Source of the DNA: Streptomyces sp. NRRL S-118
GTDB lineage: Bacteria > Actinomycetota > Actinomycetes > Streptomycetales > Streptomycetaceae
Assembly (NCBI RefSeq): GCF_000716335.1
Contig: NZ_KL591009.1
Location: 71,482-135,481 of the forward strand
Length of the DNA: 64,000 nucleotides
Direction of reading: 5' to 3'
Shown here: in pieces, positions 1 to 8,704 of the stretch
Layout: each line of letters starts with the position of its first letter
How positions within the stretch are numbered: position 1 is the first letter of the stretch
Position numbers and translations under genes: made by a program
Notes under the pieces: model-generated
The model's database searches: none
Seen by the model: the letters and a program-made list of their open reading frames with translations, nothing else
What the model was told of the DNA's origin: nothing

Positions 1-54
1 TGAGGTCACCCGGCTCACGTACCGCGGCCTCGTCCTACTGAGGAGTACCAGGTC

Positions 55-1167
55 ATGGCACGCCCCGCCCCGGGAGAACTCACCTTCGTCGCGCCCCGCG
101 GCGCGAAGAAGCCGCCGCGGCACCTCGCCGACCTCTCGCCCGCCGAGCGCAAGGAAGCCGTCGCCGCGATCGGCGAGAAGCCGTTCCGCGCCAGGCAGCT
201 CTCGCAGCACTACTTCGCGCGGTACGCGCACGACCCGGCCGAGTGGACGGACATCCCCGCCGCGTCCCGGGAGAAGCTCGCCGCGGAGCTGCTGCCGGAC
301 CTGATGTCGGTCGTCCGCCACATCTCGTGCGACGACGACACCACCCGCAAGACCCTGTGGCGGCTCCACGACGGCACCCTCGTCGAGTCGGTCCTCATGC
401 GCTACCCGGACCGCGTGACCATGTGCATCTCGTCGCAGGCGGGCTGCGGCATGAACTGCCCGTTCTGCGCCACCGGCCAGGCCGGCCTCGACCGGAACCT
501 GTCGACGGCCGAGATCGTGCACCAGATCGTCGACGGCATGCGCGCCCTGCGCGACGGCGAGGTCCCCGGCGGCCCGGCCCGCCTGTCCAACATCGTCTTC
601 ATGGGCATGGGCGAGCCGCTCGCCAACTACAACCGGGTCGTCGGCGCCATCCGCCGCCTCACCGACCCCGAGCCCGACGGCCTCGGCCTGTCGCAGCGCG
701 GCATCACCGTCTCCACCGTGGGCCTGGTGCCCGCCATGCTGCGCTTCGCCGACGAGGGCTTCAAGTGCCGCCTCGCCGTCTCGCTGCACGCCCCCGACGA
801 CGAGCTGCGCGACACCCTCGTCCCCGTCAACACGCGCTGGAAGGTCCGGGAGGTGCTGGACGCCGCCTGGGAGTACGCCGAGAAGTCCGGCCGCCGCGTC
901 TCCATCGAGTACGCGCTCATCCGCGACATCAACGACCAGGCGTGGCGCGGCGATCTGCTGGGCCGGCTGCTCAAGGGCAAGAGGGTCCACGTCAACCTGA
1001 TCCCGCTCAACCCGACGCCCGGGTCGAAGTGGACCGCCTCCCGCCCCGAGGACGAGAAGGCGTTCGTCGAGGCGATCGCCGCACACGGCGTCCCCGTCAC
1101 CGTGCGGGACACCCGCGGCCAGGAGATCGACGGCGCCTGTGGACAGCTGGCGGCGGCAGAACGCTGA
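55..1167 (+). CDS. rlmN: Dual-specificity 23S rRNA/tRNA adenine-C2 methyltransferase RlmN
   Basis: Radical-SAM enzyme that methylates C2 of A2503 in 23S rRNA and, in characterised homologues, A37 of some tRNAs; it tunes ribosome fidelity. The 370-aa length is normal for the family. The [4Fe-4S]/SAM motif is C131-GMN-C135-PF-C138, and the family's C-terminal methyl-carrying cysteine is C362 in the GACGQL context. The GEPLANYN stretch (SAM-binding GEP motif) lies in the middle. The ATG at 55 follows a clear ribosome-binding site (gaggag near 41-46). The 54 bases before it hold no recognisable complete gene; in Streptomyces the upstream gene is usually cdsA, but I cannot confirm that here. The next gene is separated by a riboswitch leader, so rlmN probably ends its own transcript. 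Confidence 0.96.
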   Translation: MARPAPGELTFVAPRGAKKPPRHLADLSPAERKEAVAAIGEKPFRARQLSQHYFARYAHDPAEWTDIPAASREKLAAELLPDLMSVVRHISCDDDTTRKTLWRLHDGTLVESVLMRYPDRVTMCISSQAGCGMNCPFCATGQAGLDRNLSTAEIVHQIVDGMRALRDGEVPGGPARLSNIVFMGMGEPLANYNRVVGAIRRLTDPEPDGLGLSQRGITVSTVGLVPAMLRFADEGFKCRLAVSLHAPDDELRDTLVPVNTRWKVREVLDAAWEYAEKSGRRVSIEYALIRDINDQAWRGDLLGRLLKGKRVHVNLIPLNPTPGSKWTASRPEDEKAFVEAIAAHGVPVTVRDTRGQEIDGACGQLAAAER

Positions 1168-1202
1168 CCTTGTAGTCTGAGCTCGAACACACCTGCACAT
1201 TC

Positions 1203-1297
1203 CGACAGGGGAGCGCCACAGCGCTGAGAGTGCGGTCACCGGGCCGCAGACCCTCTGAACCTCGCCCAGGTCATTCTGGGTAGGAAGTTCGGTCGTT
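1203..1297 (+). promoter_or_regulatory. TPP (thi-box) riboswitch upstream of thiBPQ
   Basis: The conserved thiamine-pyrophosphate aptamer elements occur in order: a 5' GGGG arm near 1207, the CTGAGA core at about 1224-1229, then CCCTCTGAACCT at 1251-1262 and CTGGGTAGGAAG around 1276-1287. Spacing and order match the family. The aptamer sits in the leader of three thiamine-transport genes, the expected target. It should lower their expression when intracellular TPP is high. Confidence 0.93.
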
Positions 1298-1311
1298 ACT
1301 CGAGCTGTTGC

Positions 1312-1345
1312 GCCCTGCCCGCCGGACGGTTCCGGTGGGCAGGGC
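1312..1345 (+). terminator. Perfect 15-bp hairpin between TPP aptamer and thiB (expression platform candidate)
   Basis: Arms 1312-1326 and 1331-1345 pair over 15 base pairs (one G-U) around a four-base loop. The sequence after it is pyrimidine-rich (ctcttcc) but lacks a clean U-tract. The hairpin ends about 25 bases before the thiB ribosome-binding site (aggagg near 1369-1374). It is best read as the riboswitch's terminator, though a role without a U-tract is uncertain. Confidence 0.6.
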
Positions 1346-1381
1346 CGCGTCTCTTCCTGGTCACACCCAGGAGGAATCTCA

Positions 1382-2476
1382 GTGAGCACCACCACGAAGA
1401 TCGCGGCCGGCGCCCTCGCCGCCGCGCTGGGCGTCACGACGCTCACCGCCTGCGGCGGCGACGCGGACAAGAAGTCCGAGGGCGGCGGTACGGCGTCGAA
1501 GACCGTGACGCTCGTCAGCCACGACTCCTTCAACGCCTCCCCGGCCGTCCTGAAGGAGTTCACCCGGCGGACCGGCTACACGGTGAAGGTCCTCAAGAGC
1601 GGCGACGCCGGCGAGGCCGTCAACAAGGCCATCCTCACCAAGGGCGCCCCCCAGGGCGACGTCTTCTTCGGCGTCGACAACACCCTGCTCTCCCGCGCCC
1701 TCGACAACGGGCTCTTCGAGCCGTACGAGGCCAAGGGCCTGGACCAGGTCCCGGGCGCCCTTCGGCTCGACGGGGACAAACACCGGGTCACGCCCGTCGA
1801 CAGCGGCGACATCTGCGTCAACTACGACAAGAAGTACTTCGCCGACAAGAAGCTCGCGCCGCCGCAGACCTTCGACGACCTCGCCAAGCCGCAGTACAAG
1901 GACCTCCTCGTCGTCGAGAACCCCGAGCGGTCGTCCCCGGGCCTCGGCTTCCTGCTGGGCACGGCCGCCCGCTACGGCGACGAGGGGTGGCAGGACTACT
2001 GGAAGAAGCTCAAGGCCAACGGCGTCAAGGTGGTCGACAGCTGGGAGCTGGCCTACAACCAGGAGTTCTCCGGCTCCGCCGGCGGCAAGGAGGCCAAGGC
2101 GGACCGGCCGCTCGTCGTCTCGTACGCCTCCAGCCCGCCCGTCGAGGTGCTCTACGCCGAGCCGAAGCCGGCCGAGGCGCCCACCGGGGTCTCCACCGGC
2201 ACCTGCTTCCGCCAGATCGAGTTCGCCGGCCTGCTGACCGGCGCGAAGAACCCCGACGGCGGCAAGGCCCTCATCGACTTCATGATCGGCAAGAAGTTCC
2301 AGGAGGACATGCCGCTCCAGATGTTCGTGAATCCGGTGATCAAGGACGCCGAGCTGCCGGAGCTGTTCACCGCGCACGGCGCGACCATCGACAAGCCGCA
2401 CACCGTGGCACCCGCGAAGATCGCCGAGAAGCGCGACCAGTGGATCCGGTCGTGGGCCTCGCTCGTCCTGAAGTGA
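1382..2476 (+). CDS. thiB: Thiamine ABC transporter substrate-binding lipoprotein
   Basis: Extracytoplasmic binding protein that captures thiamine (possibly its phosphates) for the ThiPQ importer. 364 aa. An N-terminal signal ends in a lipobox, LTAC with the lipidated cysteine at about residue 24, so the mature protein should be membrane-anchored on the outside. The body has the extracellular-binding-protein fold signature of the ThiB/iron-binding-like group (VTLVSHDSFNAS start, PVDSGDICVNYDKKYF hinge region). The GTG at 1382 is chosen because an aggagg Shine-Dalgarno lies about eight bases upstream and the signal peptide starts there. The stop overlaps the next gene by four bases. The TPP riboswitch upstream supports thiamine as ligand. 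Confidence 0.93.
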   Translation: MSTTTKIAAGALAAALGVTTLTACGGDADKKSEGGGTASKTVTLVSHDSFNASPAVLKEFTRRTGYTVKVLKSGDAGEAVNKAILTKGAPQGDVFFGVDNTLLSRALDNGLFEPYEAKGLDQVPGALRLDGDKHRVTPVDSGDICVNYDKKYFADKKLAPPQTFDDLAKPQYKDLLVVENPERSSPGLGFLLGTAARYGDEGWQDYWKKLKANGVKVVDSWELAYNQEFSGSAGGKEAKADRPLVVSYASSPPVEVLYAEPKPAEAPTGVSTGTCFRQIEFAGLLTGAKNPDGGKALIDFMIGKKFQEDMPLQMFVNPVIKDAELPELFTAHGATIDKPHTVAPAKIAEKRDQWIRSWASLVLK

Positions 2477-4128
2477 CCTCTCTCCGGCGCAGCGCGCTGC
2501 GGGCGGGACTCATGGTCCTGCCCGTGGCGTTCTTCGCCGTCTTCTTCGCCTACCCCGTCGCCGCGATCGTCGGCCGCGGGCTGCGGGCGGACGACGGCGG
2601 CTGGCAGCTCGGGCGGCTCGGCGAGGTGCTCGGCCGGCCGGACATCGCCGACGTGCTGTGGTTCACCACCTGGCAGGCGCTCGCCTCCACCGCGCTCACC
2701 CTGCTGATCGGGCTGCCCGCGGCGTACGTCTTCGCCCGGCTGGACTTCCCCGGCAAGCAGGTCCTGCGGGCCGTGGTGACCGTGCCGTTCGTGCTGCCGA
2801 CCGTCGTCGTGGGGACCGCGTTTCTCGCGCTCGTCGGTCGGGGCGGACTCCTCGACGAGCTGTGGGGCGTACGGCTGGACACCACGGTGTGGGCGATCCT
2901 CCTCGCCCACGTCTTCTTCAACTACGCCGTCGTCGTCCGCACGGTGGGCGGACTGTGGGCGCAGCTCGACCCGCGCCAGGAGGAGGCCGCGCGGGTCCTG
3001 GGCGCCTCCCGGTTCGGTGCCTGGCGACGCGTGACGCTGCCGGCGCTCGCGCCCGCCGTGGCCGCCGCCGCGCTGATGGTCTTCCTCTTCACGTACACCT
3101 CCTTCGGCATCGTCCAGATCCTCGGCGGGCCCGCGTACCGGACGCTGGAGGCGGAGATCTACCGGCAGACGGCGCAGCTGCTGGACCTGCCGACGGCGGC
3201 CGTGCTCACGCTGCTGCAGTTCGCGGCCGTGGGCGCGATCCTCGCCGTGCACGCCTGGACGGTCCGCCGGCGGGAGACGGCGCTGCGACTGGTCGACCCG
3301 GCGCAGACCGCGCGGCTGCCGCGCGGGGCCGGACAGTGGGCGCTGCTCGGCGGTGTGCTCCTCACCGTGGTGCTGCTGCTCCTGCTGCCGCTCGGGGTCC
3401 TCGTCCAGCGTTCGTTCGGCGGCGGGTCCGGCGGCCTCGGCTACTACCGGGCCCTCCAGGACGCCGACGCGGGCGGCGGGACCTTCCTCGTGCCGCCCGT
3501 CGAGGCGATCGGCAACTCGCTGCAGTACGCGCTCGCCGCCACCGCCGTCGCGCTGGTGGTCGGCGGGCTCGCCGCCGCGGCGCTCACCCGGCGGGCCGGG
3601 CGGCTGGTCCGCGGCTTCGACGCGCTGCTCATGCTGCCGCTCGGCGTGTCCGCCGTCACCGTCGGCTTCGGCTTCCTCATCACCCTCGACGAGCCGCCGC
3701 TCGATCTGCGCTCGTCGTGGATCCTGGTGCCGCTCGCCCAGGCCCTGGTCGGTGTGCCCTTCGTCGTACGGACCATGCTGCCGGTGCTGCGCGCCGTGGA
3801 CGAGCGGCTGCGGGAGGCCGCGGCCGTGCTCGGGGCGTCGCCGCTGCGGGCGTGGCGCGAGGTCGACCTGCCGCTGGTGCGGCGCGCGCTGCTGGTGGCG
3901 GCGGGGTTCGCGTTCGCCGTGTCGCTGGGCGAGTTCGGCGCCACCGTGTTCATCGCCCGGCCCGACAACCCGACGCTGCCGGTGGCCGTGGCGCGGCTCC
4001 TCGGGCGGCCCGGGGAGCTCAACTACGGCCAGGCCATGGCCCTGTCCACCATCCTGATGGCGGTGTGCGCGGTGGCGCTGCTGCTGCTCGAACGGATCCG
4101 CATCACCGAACGCTCCGGAGAGTTCTGA
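2473..4128 (+). CDS. thiP: Thiamine ABC transporter permease (fused double domain)
   Basis: Inner-membrane permease of the thiamine importer. 551 aa from the GTG at 2473, which overlaps the thiB stop (GTGA). It is a fusion of two binding-protein-dependent permease domains, each with an EAA loop: EEAARVLGASRFGAWRRVTL in the first half and EAAAVLGASPLRAWREVDL in the second. Each half carries about six hydrophobic segments. This two-in-one layout is typical of ThiP. The open frame continues upstream of 2473 through thiB, but that part is an out-of-frame shadow of the thiB coding sequence. It needs ThiQ as its ATPase and ThiB as receptor. Confidence 0.93.
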   Translation: MTSLRRSALRAGLMVLPVAFFAVFFAYPVAAIVGRGLRADDGGWQLGRLGEVLGRPDIADVLWFTTWQALASTALTLLIGLPAAYVFARLDFPGKQVLRAVVTVPFVLPTVVVGTAFLALVGRGGLLDELWGVRLDTTVWAILLAHVFFNYAVVVRTVGGLWAQLDPRQEEAARVLGASRFGAWRRVTLPALAPAVAAAALMVFLFTYTSFGIVQILGGPAYRTLEAEIYRQTAQLLDLPTAAVLTLLQFAAVGAILAVHAWTVRRRETALRLVDPAQTARLPRGAGQWALLGGVLLTVVLLLLLPLGVLVQRSFGGGSGGLGYYRALQDADAGGGTFLVPPVEAIGNSLQYALAATAVALVVGGLAAAALTRRAGRLVRGFDALLMLPLGVSAVTVGFGFLITLDEPPLDLRSSWILVPLAQALVGVPFVVRTMLPVLRAVDERLREAAAVLGASPLRAWREVDLPLVRRALLVAAGFAFAVSLGEFGATVFIARPDNPTLPVAVARLLGRPGELNYGQAMALSTILMAVCAVALLLLERIRITERSGEF

Positions 4129-4130
4129 CC

Positions 4131-5162
4131 ATGCTGCGACTTGACGGCGTGACCGTACGCTTCGGGGCCCGCGCCGCCCTCGACGCGGTGGACCTCGCGG
4201 TCGCCGACCACGAGATCGTCTGTGTGCTCGGCCCCAGCGGCAGCGGCAAGTCGACCCTGCTGCGGGTCGTCGCCGGCCTCCTGGCCCCGGACGAGGGCCG
4301 CGTCCTGCTGGACGGCGCCGACCAGACCGGGGTGCCCGTGCACCGGCGCGGCGTGGGCCTGATGTTCCAGGACCACCAGCTGTTCCCGCAGCGGGACGTC
4401 GCCGGGAACGTCGCCTTCGGTCTGCGCATGCGGGGCGCCTCGAAGCGCGAACAGGCCGAGAGGGTGCGGGAGTTGCTGGAGCTCGTCGGGCTCCCCGGCG
4501 CCGGCCGGCGGGCTGTCGCCGCGCTGTCCGGCGGTGAGCAGCAGCGCGTCGCGCTGGCCAGGGCGCTGGCCCCGAGCCCCCGGCTGCTGATGCTGGACGA
4601 GCCGCTGGGCCAGCTCGACCGGGGGCTGCGCGAGCGGCTCGTGGTGGAGCTGCGGCACCTGTTCGGGCGGCTCGGGACGACGGTGCTCGCCGTCACCCAC
4701 GACCAGGGCGAGGCGTTCGCGCTGGCCGACCGGGTCGTCGTCATGCGGGACGGGCGCATCGAGCAGAGCGGTACGCCCCTGGAGGTCTGGCAGCGCCCGG
4801 CCTCCGCCTTCGTCGCCCGCTTCCTGGGTTTCGACAACGTGGTCGCCGCCACGGTCGGCGGCGGGACCGCCGAGACCCCCTGGGGCAGGATCCCGGTGCC
4901 CGCCGGCACGCCCCGGGGGCCCGCGCACCTGCTGGTGCGGCCCGTCGGCGTCCGTCTCGGCGACGCGGCCGAGGGGCTGCGCTGCACCGTCGAAGCCCGC
5001 ACCTTCCGCGGCCACCACGTCGCGCTCCGCCTCGCCCCGGAGGCGACCGCGGCCGGCGCGGCACCGCCGCTGGAGGCGGAGTGCCCCCTGCGTGACGCGC
5101 CGGTGGAGGGCGCGGTGGTCGGGGTGACCTTCGCCGCCGACGAGGTCGTCGTCCTGGACTGA
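4131..5162 (+). CDS. thiQ: Thiamine ABC transporter ATP-binding protein
   Basis: Cytoplasmic ATPase energising thiamine import through ThiP. 343 aa. Walker A is GPSGSGKST near residue 34, the signature is LSGGEQQRVALARAL, Walker B is LLMLDEPLGQLD and the H-loop is VTHDQGEAFALADR. A C-terminal TOBE-like region of roughly 100 aa makes it longer than the E. coli ThiQ (about 230 aa). The ATG at 4131 comes two bases after the thiP stop. The open frame runs far upstream inside thiP and that extension is rejected. It is the last gene of thiBPQ; downstream genes are convergent. Confidence 0.93.
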   Translation: MLRLDGVTVRFGARAALDAVDLAVADHEIVCVLGPSGSGKSTLLRVVAGLLAPDEGRVLLDGADQTGVPVHRRGVGLMFQDHQLFPQRDVAGNVAFGLRMRGASKREQAERVRELLELVGLPGAGRRAVAALSGGEQQRVALARALAPSPRLLMLDEPLGQLDRGLRERLVVELRHLFGRLGTTVLAVTHDQGEAFALADRVVVMRDGRIEQSGTPLEVWQRPASAFVARFLGFDNVVAATVGGGTAETPWGRIPVPAGTPRGPAHLLVRPVGVRLGDAAEGLRCTVEARTFRGHHVALRLAPEATAAGAAPPLEAECPLRDAPVEGAVVGVTFAADEVVVLD

Positions 5163-5240
5163 GGCCGGCTCGGCACCGGCCGCGCGGCTGCCGTGTCCGT
5201 ACCGGGTGCGCCCGTGGGGGCGCGGCCCTGACGCCGGCCG

Positions 5241-6587
5241 TCAGCCCGCGGCCGGTCCGTCGTGCGTCCCGCCGCCGGGCACGCCCCCGTCACGCGCCTG
5301 CGCCGGCCGGTCCGCCGCGTGCCCCTTCTCCGCCTGCTGGTCCGCCGCGCGCCCGTCTCCCGGCGCGTCCTGCGTCACCCCGTCGCGCATGTCGTCGCGT
5401 ACGTCGTCGCGCACGGATGCCGTCAGGTCCAGTACGGCGCAGGCGCCGCCGTCGTCCGGGTTGGTGAAGGACAGCCCGGCGCCGAGCACCCGTGCCTGGC
5501 CGTCGGCGATCGTCAGGCCGAGGCCCAGTCCCTTGCCCACCGCGCTGGTGTGGAAGCGCCGCGGCCCGTGCGCCAGGAGGTGCGGGGGAAAACCGTCGCC
5601 CCGGTCCCGCACGCGCACCACCCCGTGCTCGACCTCGACCACCACCGGTGTCCTGCCGTGCCGCAGGGCGTTGCTGACCAGGTTGGTCAGGACGCGCTCC
5701 ACGCGCCGCCCGTCGGTCTCCACGAACGCGTCGGCAACGATGTCGAGCCGTACCCCGGCCGACGGTTCCACGGCCCGCACCGCCCGGCGGGCCAGCGTGC
5801 CGAGCTCGGCCGTCCGCAGGTCGGCCCGCTCGCCGCCGTTGTCCAGCCGGGCGACCTCCAGGACGTCCTCCATCAGGTCCCGCATCCGCGCGACCCGCTC
5901 CTTGACCATCGACTCGGCCCGGCCGTCCGGCAGCAGCCCGGCGGCGGCGACCAGCCCCGCGACCGGGGTGCGCAGCTCGTGCGCGATGTTCGCCGTCACC
6001 TCGCGCTCCGCACGCAGCCGGTCGCCCAGCGCCTGCGCCATGGTGTTCACCGCCCGGGTGAGGGTGGCGATCTCGTCCCGGCCCGAGTCCGGGAGCCGGG
6101 CGTCGAGGTCGCCGCCGGTGATCTGCGCGGCGCGCCGCGCGGAGAGCCGCAGCCGCCGGCCCAGACGGGTCGCCAGCAGCAGCCCGATGAGCGTGGCCAC
6201 CGCCGTACCGATGAGCCCGGCCATGAACATTCCGGTCTGGAGCTCACCGGACAGCGGGTCCTCGTGCTGCTTGAGCGCCAGGACGTGACCGTCCACCGAG
6301 GTGGCGGCCCAGATCTGCCGGCTGTCCCCGTCGACCTGCACATAGGTGGCGCGGCGCCCGGCGAGGGCCTCGCGGCGCAACTCGTCGGGGATGTTCGGCG
6401 GGTCGATCCTGAGCCCGAAGCGGGGCCGGCCGAACTGCTCGTACATGCGCTCGGCGACCAGGAGCCGTTCCATGGCCTGGTCCCGGCCCCGGTCCTCCAT
6501 CAGCCGCGGCACCTGCACGCCCGTCACGAGGGCGGCCAGCGCGGCGGTGGCGGTGATCGTGGCACCTATCTTGAGCCGTAGCCCCAT
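5241..6587 (-). CDS. Orphan two-component sensor histidine kinase (HAMP)
   Basis: Membrane sensor kinase of 448 aa. A first membrane helix (about residues 7-27) is followed by a short extracytoplasmic region (28-118), a second helix (about 119-140), a HAMP linker (about 138-190), a HisKA domain with phospho-acceptor H203 in ANIAHELRTPVAG, and an HATPase domain with the N-box LTNLVSNALRHG and G-box GLGLGLTIADG. The C-terminal tail is rich in D, R and Q and low in complexity. No response regulator adjoins it: the neighbours are thiQ (convergent) and a lysyl-oxidase-like gene (divergent). Its partner must be encoded elsewhere or it acts as an orphan. The ligand cannot be read from the sequence. 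Confidence 0.88.
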   Translation of the reverse strand: MGLRLKIGATITATAALAALVTGVQVPRLMEDRGRDQAMERLLVAERMYEQFGRPRFGLRIDPPNIPDELRREALAGRRATYVQVDGDSRQIWAATSVDGHVLALKQHEDPLSGELQTGMFMAGLIGTAVATLIGLLLATRLGRRLRLSARRAAQITGGDLDARLPDSGRDEIATLTRAVNTMAQALGDRLRAEREVTANIAHELRTPVAGLVAAAGLLPDGRAESMVKERVARMRDLMEDVLEVARLDNGGERADLRTAELGTLARRAVRAVEPSAGVRLDIVADAFVETDGRRVERVLTNLVSNALRHGRTPVVVEVEHGVVRVRDRGDGFPPHLLAHGPRRFHTSAVGKGLGLGLTIADGQARVLGAGLSFTNPDDGGACAVLDLTASVRDDVRDDMRDGVTQDAPGDGRAADQQAEKGHAADRPAQARDGGVPGGGTHDGPAAG

Positions 6588-6927
6588 GTCTCATCTCCCT
6601 GCCGGGAGTGTACGAGGCGCCTCCGGGGCGGCTGCCGGGCGCCCTGCGGCCGATGCGGGGCAAGGTGCGCGGAAGCGGGCGCTACCACAACCGACGCCGC
6701 GGGGACGGCGGAACGCCCGTACAACGACCTGATCCCTGCTCAATGGTGTGGTTTCGGCCAAACATCCACGGCCCGGCACGGTGCGGACAACCCGCGCTCC
6801 CGCCGGTCGCTCTCCACGGACAGGGAAGCACTCCGGTGCCCGTGAGCCCGTCGCGCCTCAGCCGCCGACCGGATTCCCCCGCGCCGGCCGTGCGTTCCCG
6901 GCCCACCAGGAACGTGGAAGACGAGGA
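6588..6927. other. 340-bp divergent intergenic region
   Basis: Lies between the start of the sensor kinase (minus) and the start of the lysyl-oxidase-like gene (plus), so it should hold both promoters. I see no convincing -35/-10 pair, palindrome or small gene. A gagga Shine-Dalgarno at about 6923-6927 precedes the plus-strand ATG. Confidence 0.5.
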
Positions 6928-8673
6928 ATGATGACCAGACTTCACCGGGGCACCCTCTGGCGCTCGGGGATCGCCGTCGCCGCGGCGACCGCCGTGATCG
7001 CCGGAGTGGTGGCCGCCGCGCCCGAAGCACCGAAGGCACCACTCTCTCCCAAGCTCAGCCTGATCGCCGCGTCCGCGTCGGTGACCCTCTACTCCTCGAA
7101 GGAGCAGCCCGGTGTCTACCTGGACCTGGGTACGTACCTGACGGCCGAGAAGGCCGCCTTCGAGCTCCAGGTGAAGCGCGCCTCCTACAAGGAGCAGGTC
7201 GTCACCCAGCAGATCGTCCGCGACGGGAAGACGACCCGGACCAAGGCCCTCCCCAAGGGCCTGGTGAAGGACTTCAAGGGCCTGCCGGGCTTCACCCGGA
7301 TCACCGTCACCGACGCGACCGGCAAGACCGTGCTGACCAGGACCGAGGACTTCTGCCCCAACAACGCCTCGGGCCGGGTCCGCCCGGACGCTCCCGCCAC
7401 CTCCAAGTATCCCGAGAGCTGCCCGGTCAACCCGTTCACGCTCGGCTCCGTGTGGGGAGTCGAGAAGGGCTGGGCGTCCAACACCTTCTCCGGTTACGAC
7501 TCCGAGCCGGTGGTGCTGAAGCCCGGCACCTACACCGCCAAGGTGTCCGTCGACAAGCGCTACCGCGACGTGTTCGGCATCGAGGACAAGCCCCGGGCGG
7601 TCAAGGTGACCGTCAAGGAGGTCAGCACCGAGGAAGGCCGGGGCGTGGCCGCCTCCAAGCAGGCCCCGAAGGCGGGTGCCCACGCCGGGCACGCCGCACC
7701 CGGTGCCCACGCCGGGCCGTCGGGTCACGCGGGTCACGCCGCCAAGCGCGCCCCCGCGGCCGACCTGGCCGCCCCGACGAGCGGCGCGGGCCCCTCGTAC
7801 AACGTGGGCCACGGCCCCTACCCGCCCGCGCCGCCCGCGCTGCCCTGGGCGCTGAAGAGGGCGCAGATGAAGGCCGCGCAGGCCGCCGGTGACGGCGCCG
7901 GCCGGACCGACGGCTCCCGCAAGGCGCCCGCGCTCAAGGCCGCACCGAAGCGCCCGACGGGCAAGCCGGCCGTGCCGGACGTGCCCAAGCCCGACCTGCG
8001 GTCCCTGCCCGCCTACGGCATCACCATCAGCGACGGACCCGACGAGGTCGCGGGCAAGGACTACCTGGCGTTCAGCGCCAACGTGTGGAACGCCGGGCCC
8101 GCCCAGCTCGTGGTCGACGGCTTCCGCTCGCCCGGCAAGGAGCTGATGGACGCCTACCAGTACTTCTACGACGCCAAGGGCAAGCAGGTCGGCTACACGC
8201 CGACCGGCACCATGGAGTGGGACCCGCGGCCGGGCCACGAGCACTGGCACTTCACCGACTTCGCCAGCTACCGGCTGCTGAAGGCCGACAAGAAGGAGGC
8301 CGTGCGCAGCGGCAAGGAAGCCTTCTGCCTGGCCAACACCGACGCCGTCGACTACACGGTGAAGAACGCCAACTGGCACCCGTACAACACCGACCTGTCC
8401 ACCGCGTGCGGTGTGGAGAACTCCATCTCCGTCCGCGAGGTTCTCGACGTCGGCTCCGGTGACACGTACACGCAGGACCTGCCCGGCCAGTCCTTCGACA
8501 TCACCGGCGTGCCGAACGGCACCTACTACATCCAGGTGCTGGCGAACCCGGAGAAGCGCCTGAAGGAGACCAACCTGAACAACAACAGCGCGCTCCGCAA
8601 GATCGTGCTGGGCGGCAAGCCCGGCGCCCGGACCGTGACCGTGCCCCCGCACGACCTGGTCGACGCCAACTGA
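6928..8673 (+). CDS. Secreted lysyl-oxidase-like copper protein
   Basis: 581 aa. An N-terminal hydrophobic segment (about residues 12-30, IAVAAATAVIAGVVAAAPEA) acts as a signal peptide. A beta-rich N-terminal half of unknown function (about 31-245) is followed by a linker with repeated AHAGH-type units (about 249-272) and a Pro/Ala-rich spacer. The C-terminal third carries the lysyl oxidase (PF01186-type) copper site, H437-E-H439-W-H441 after MEWDPRPG, and ends with NGTYYIQVLANPEKRLKETNLNNN, a motif common to bacterial members. Lysyl oxidases deaminate lysine side chains in secreted proteins using copper and a tyrosine-derived cofactor; the substrate here is unknown. ATG 6928 has a gagga Shine-Dalgarno; a second ATG follows directly. 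Confidence 0.82.
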   Translation: MMTRLHRGTLWRSGIAVAAATAVIAGVVAAAPEAPKAPLSPKLSLIAASASVTLYSSKEQPGVYLDLGTYLTAEKAAFELQVKRASYKEQVVTQQIVRDGKTTRTKALPKGLVKDFKGLPGFTRITVTDATGKTVLTRTEDFCPNNASGRVRPDAPATSKYPESCPVNPFTLGSVWGVEKGWASNTFSGYDSEPVVLKPGTYTAKVSVDKRYRDVFGIEDKPRAVKVTVKEVSTEEGRGVAASKQAPKAGAHAGHAAPGAHAGPSGHAGHAAKRAPAADLAAPTSGAGPSYNVGHGPYPPAPPALPWALKRAQMKAAQAAGDGAGRTDGSRKAPALKAAPKRPTGKPAVPDVPKPDLRSLPAYGITISDGPDEVAGKDYLAFSANVWNAGPAQLVVDGFRSPGKELMDAYQYFYDAKGKQVGYTPTGTMEWDPRPGHEHWHFTDFASYRLLKADKKEAVRSGKEAFCLANTDAVDYTVKNANWHPYNTDLSTACGVENSISVREVLDVGSGDTYTQDLPGQSFDITGVPNGTYYIQVLANPEKRLKETNLNNNSALRKIVLGGKPGARTVTVPPHDLVDAN

Positions 8674-8704
8674 CCCGTCTGCGGCGGGCGGAAGCCCGGA
8701 GGCG

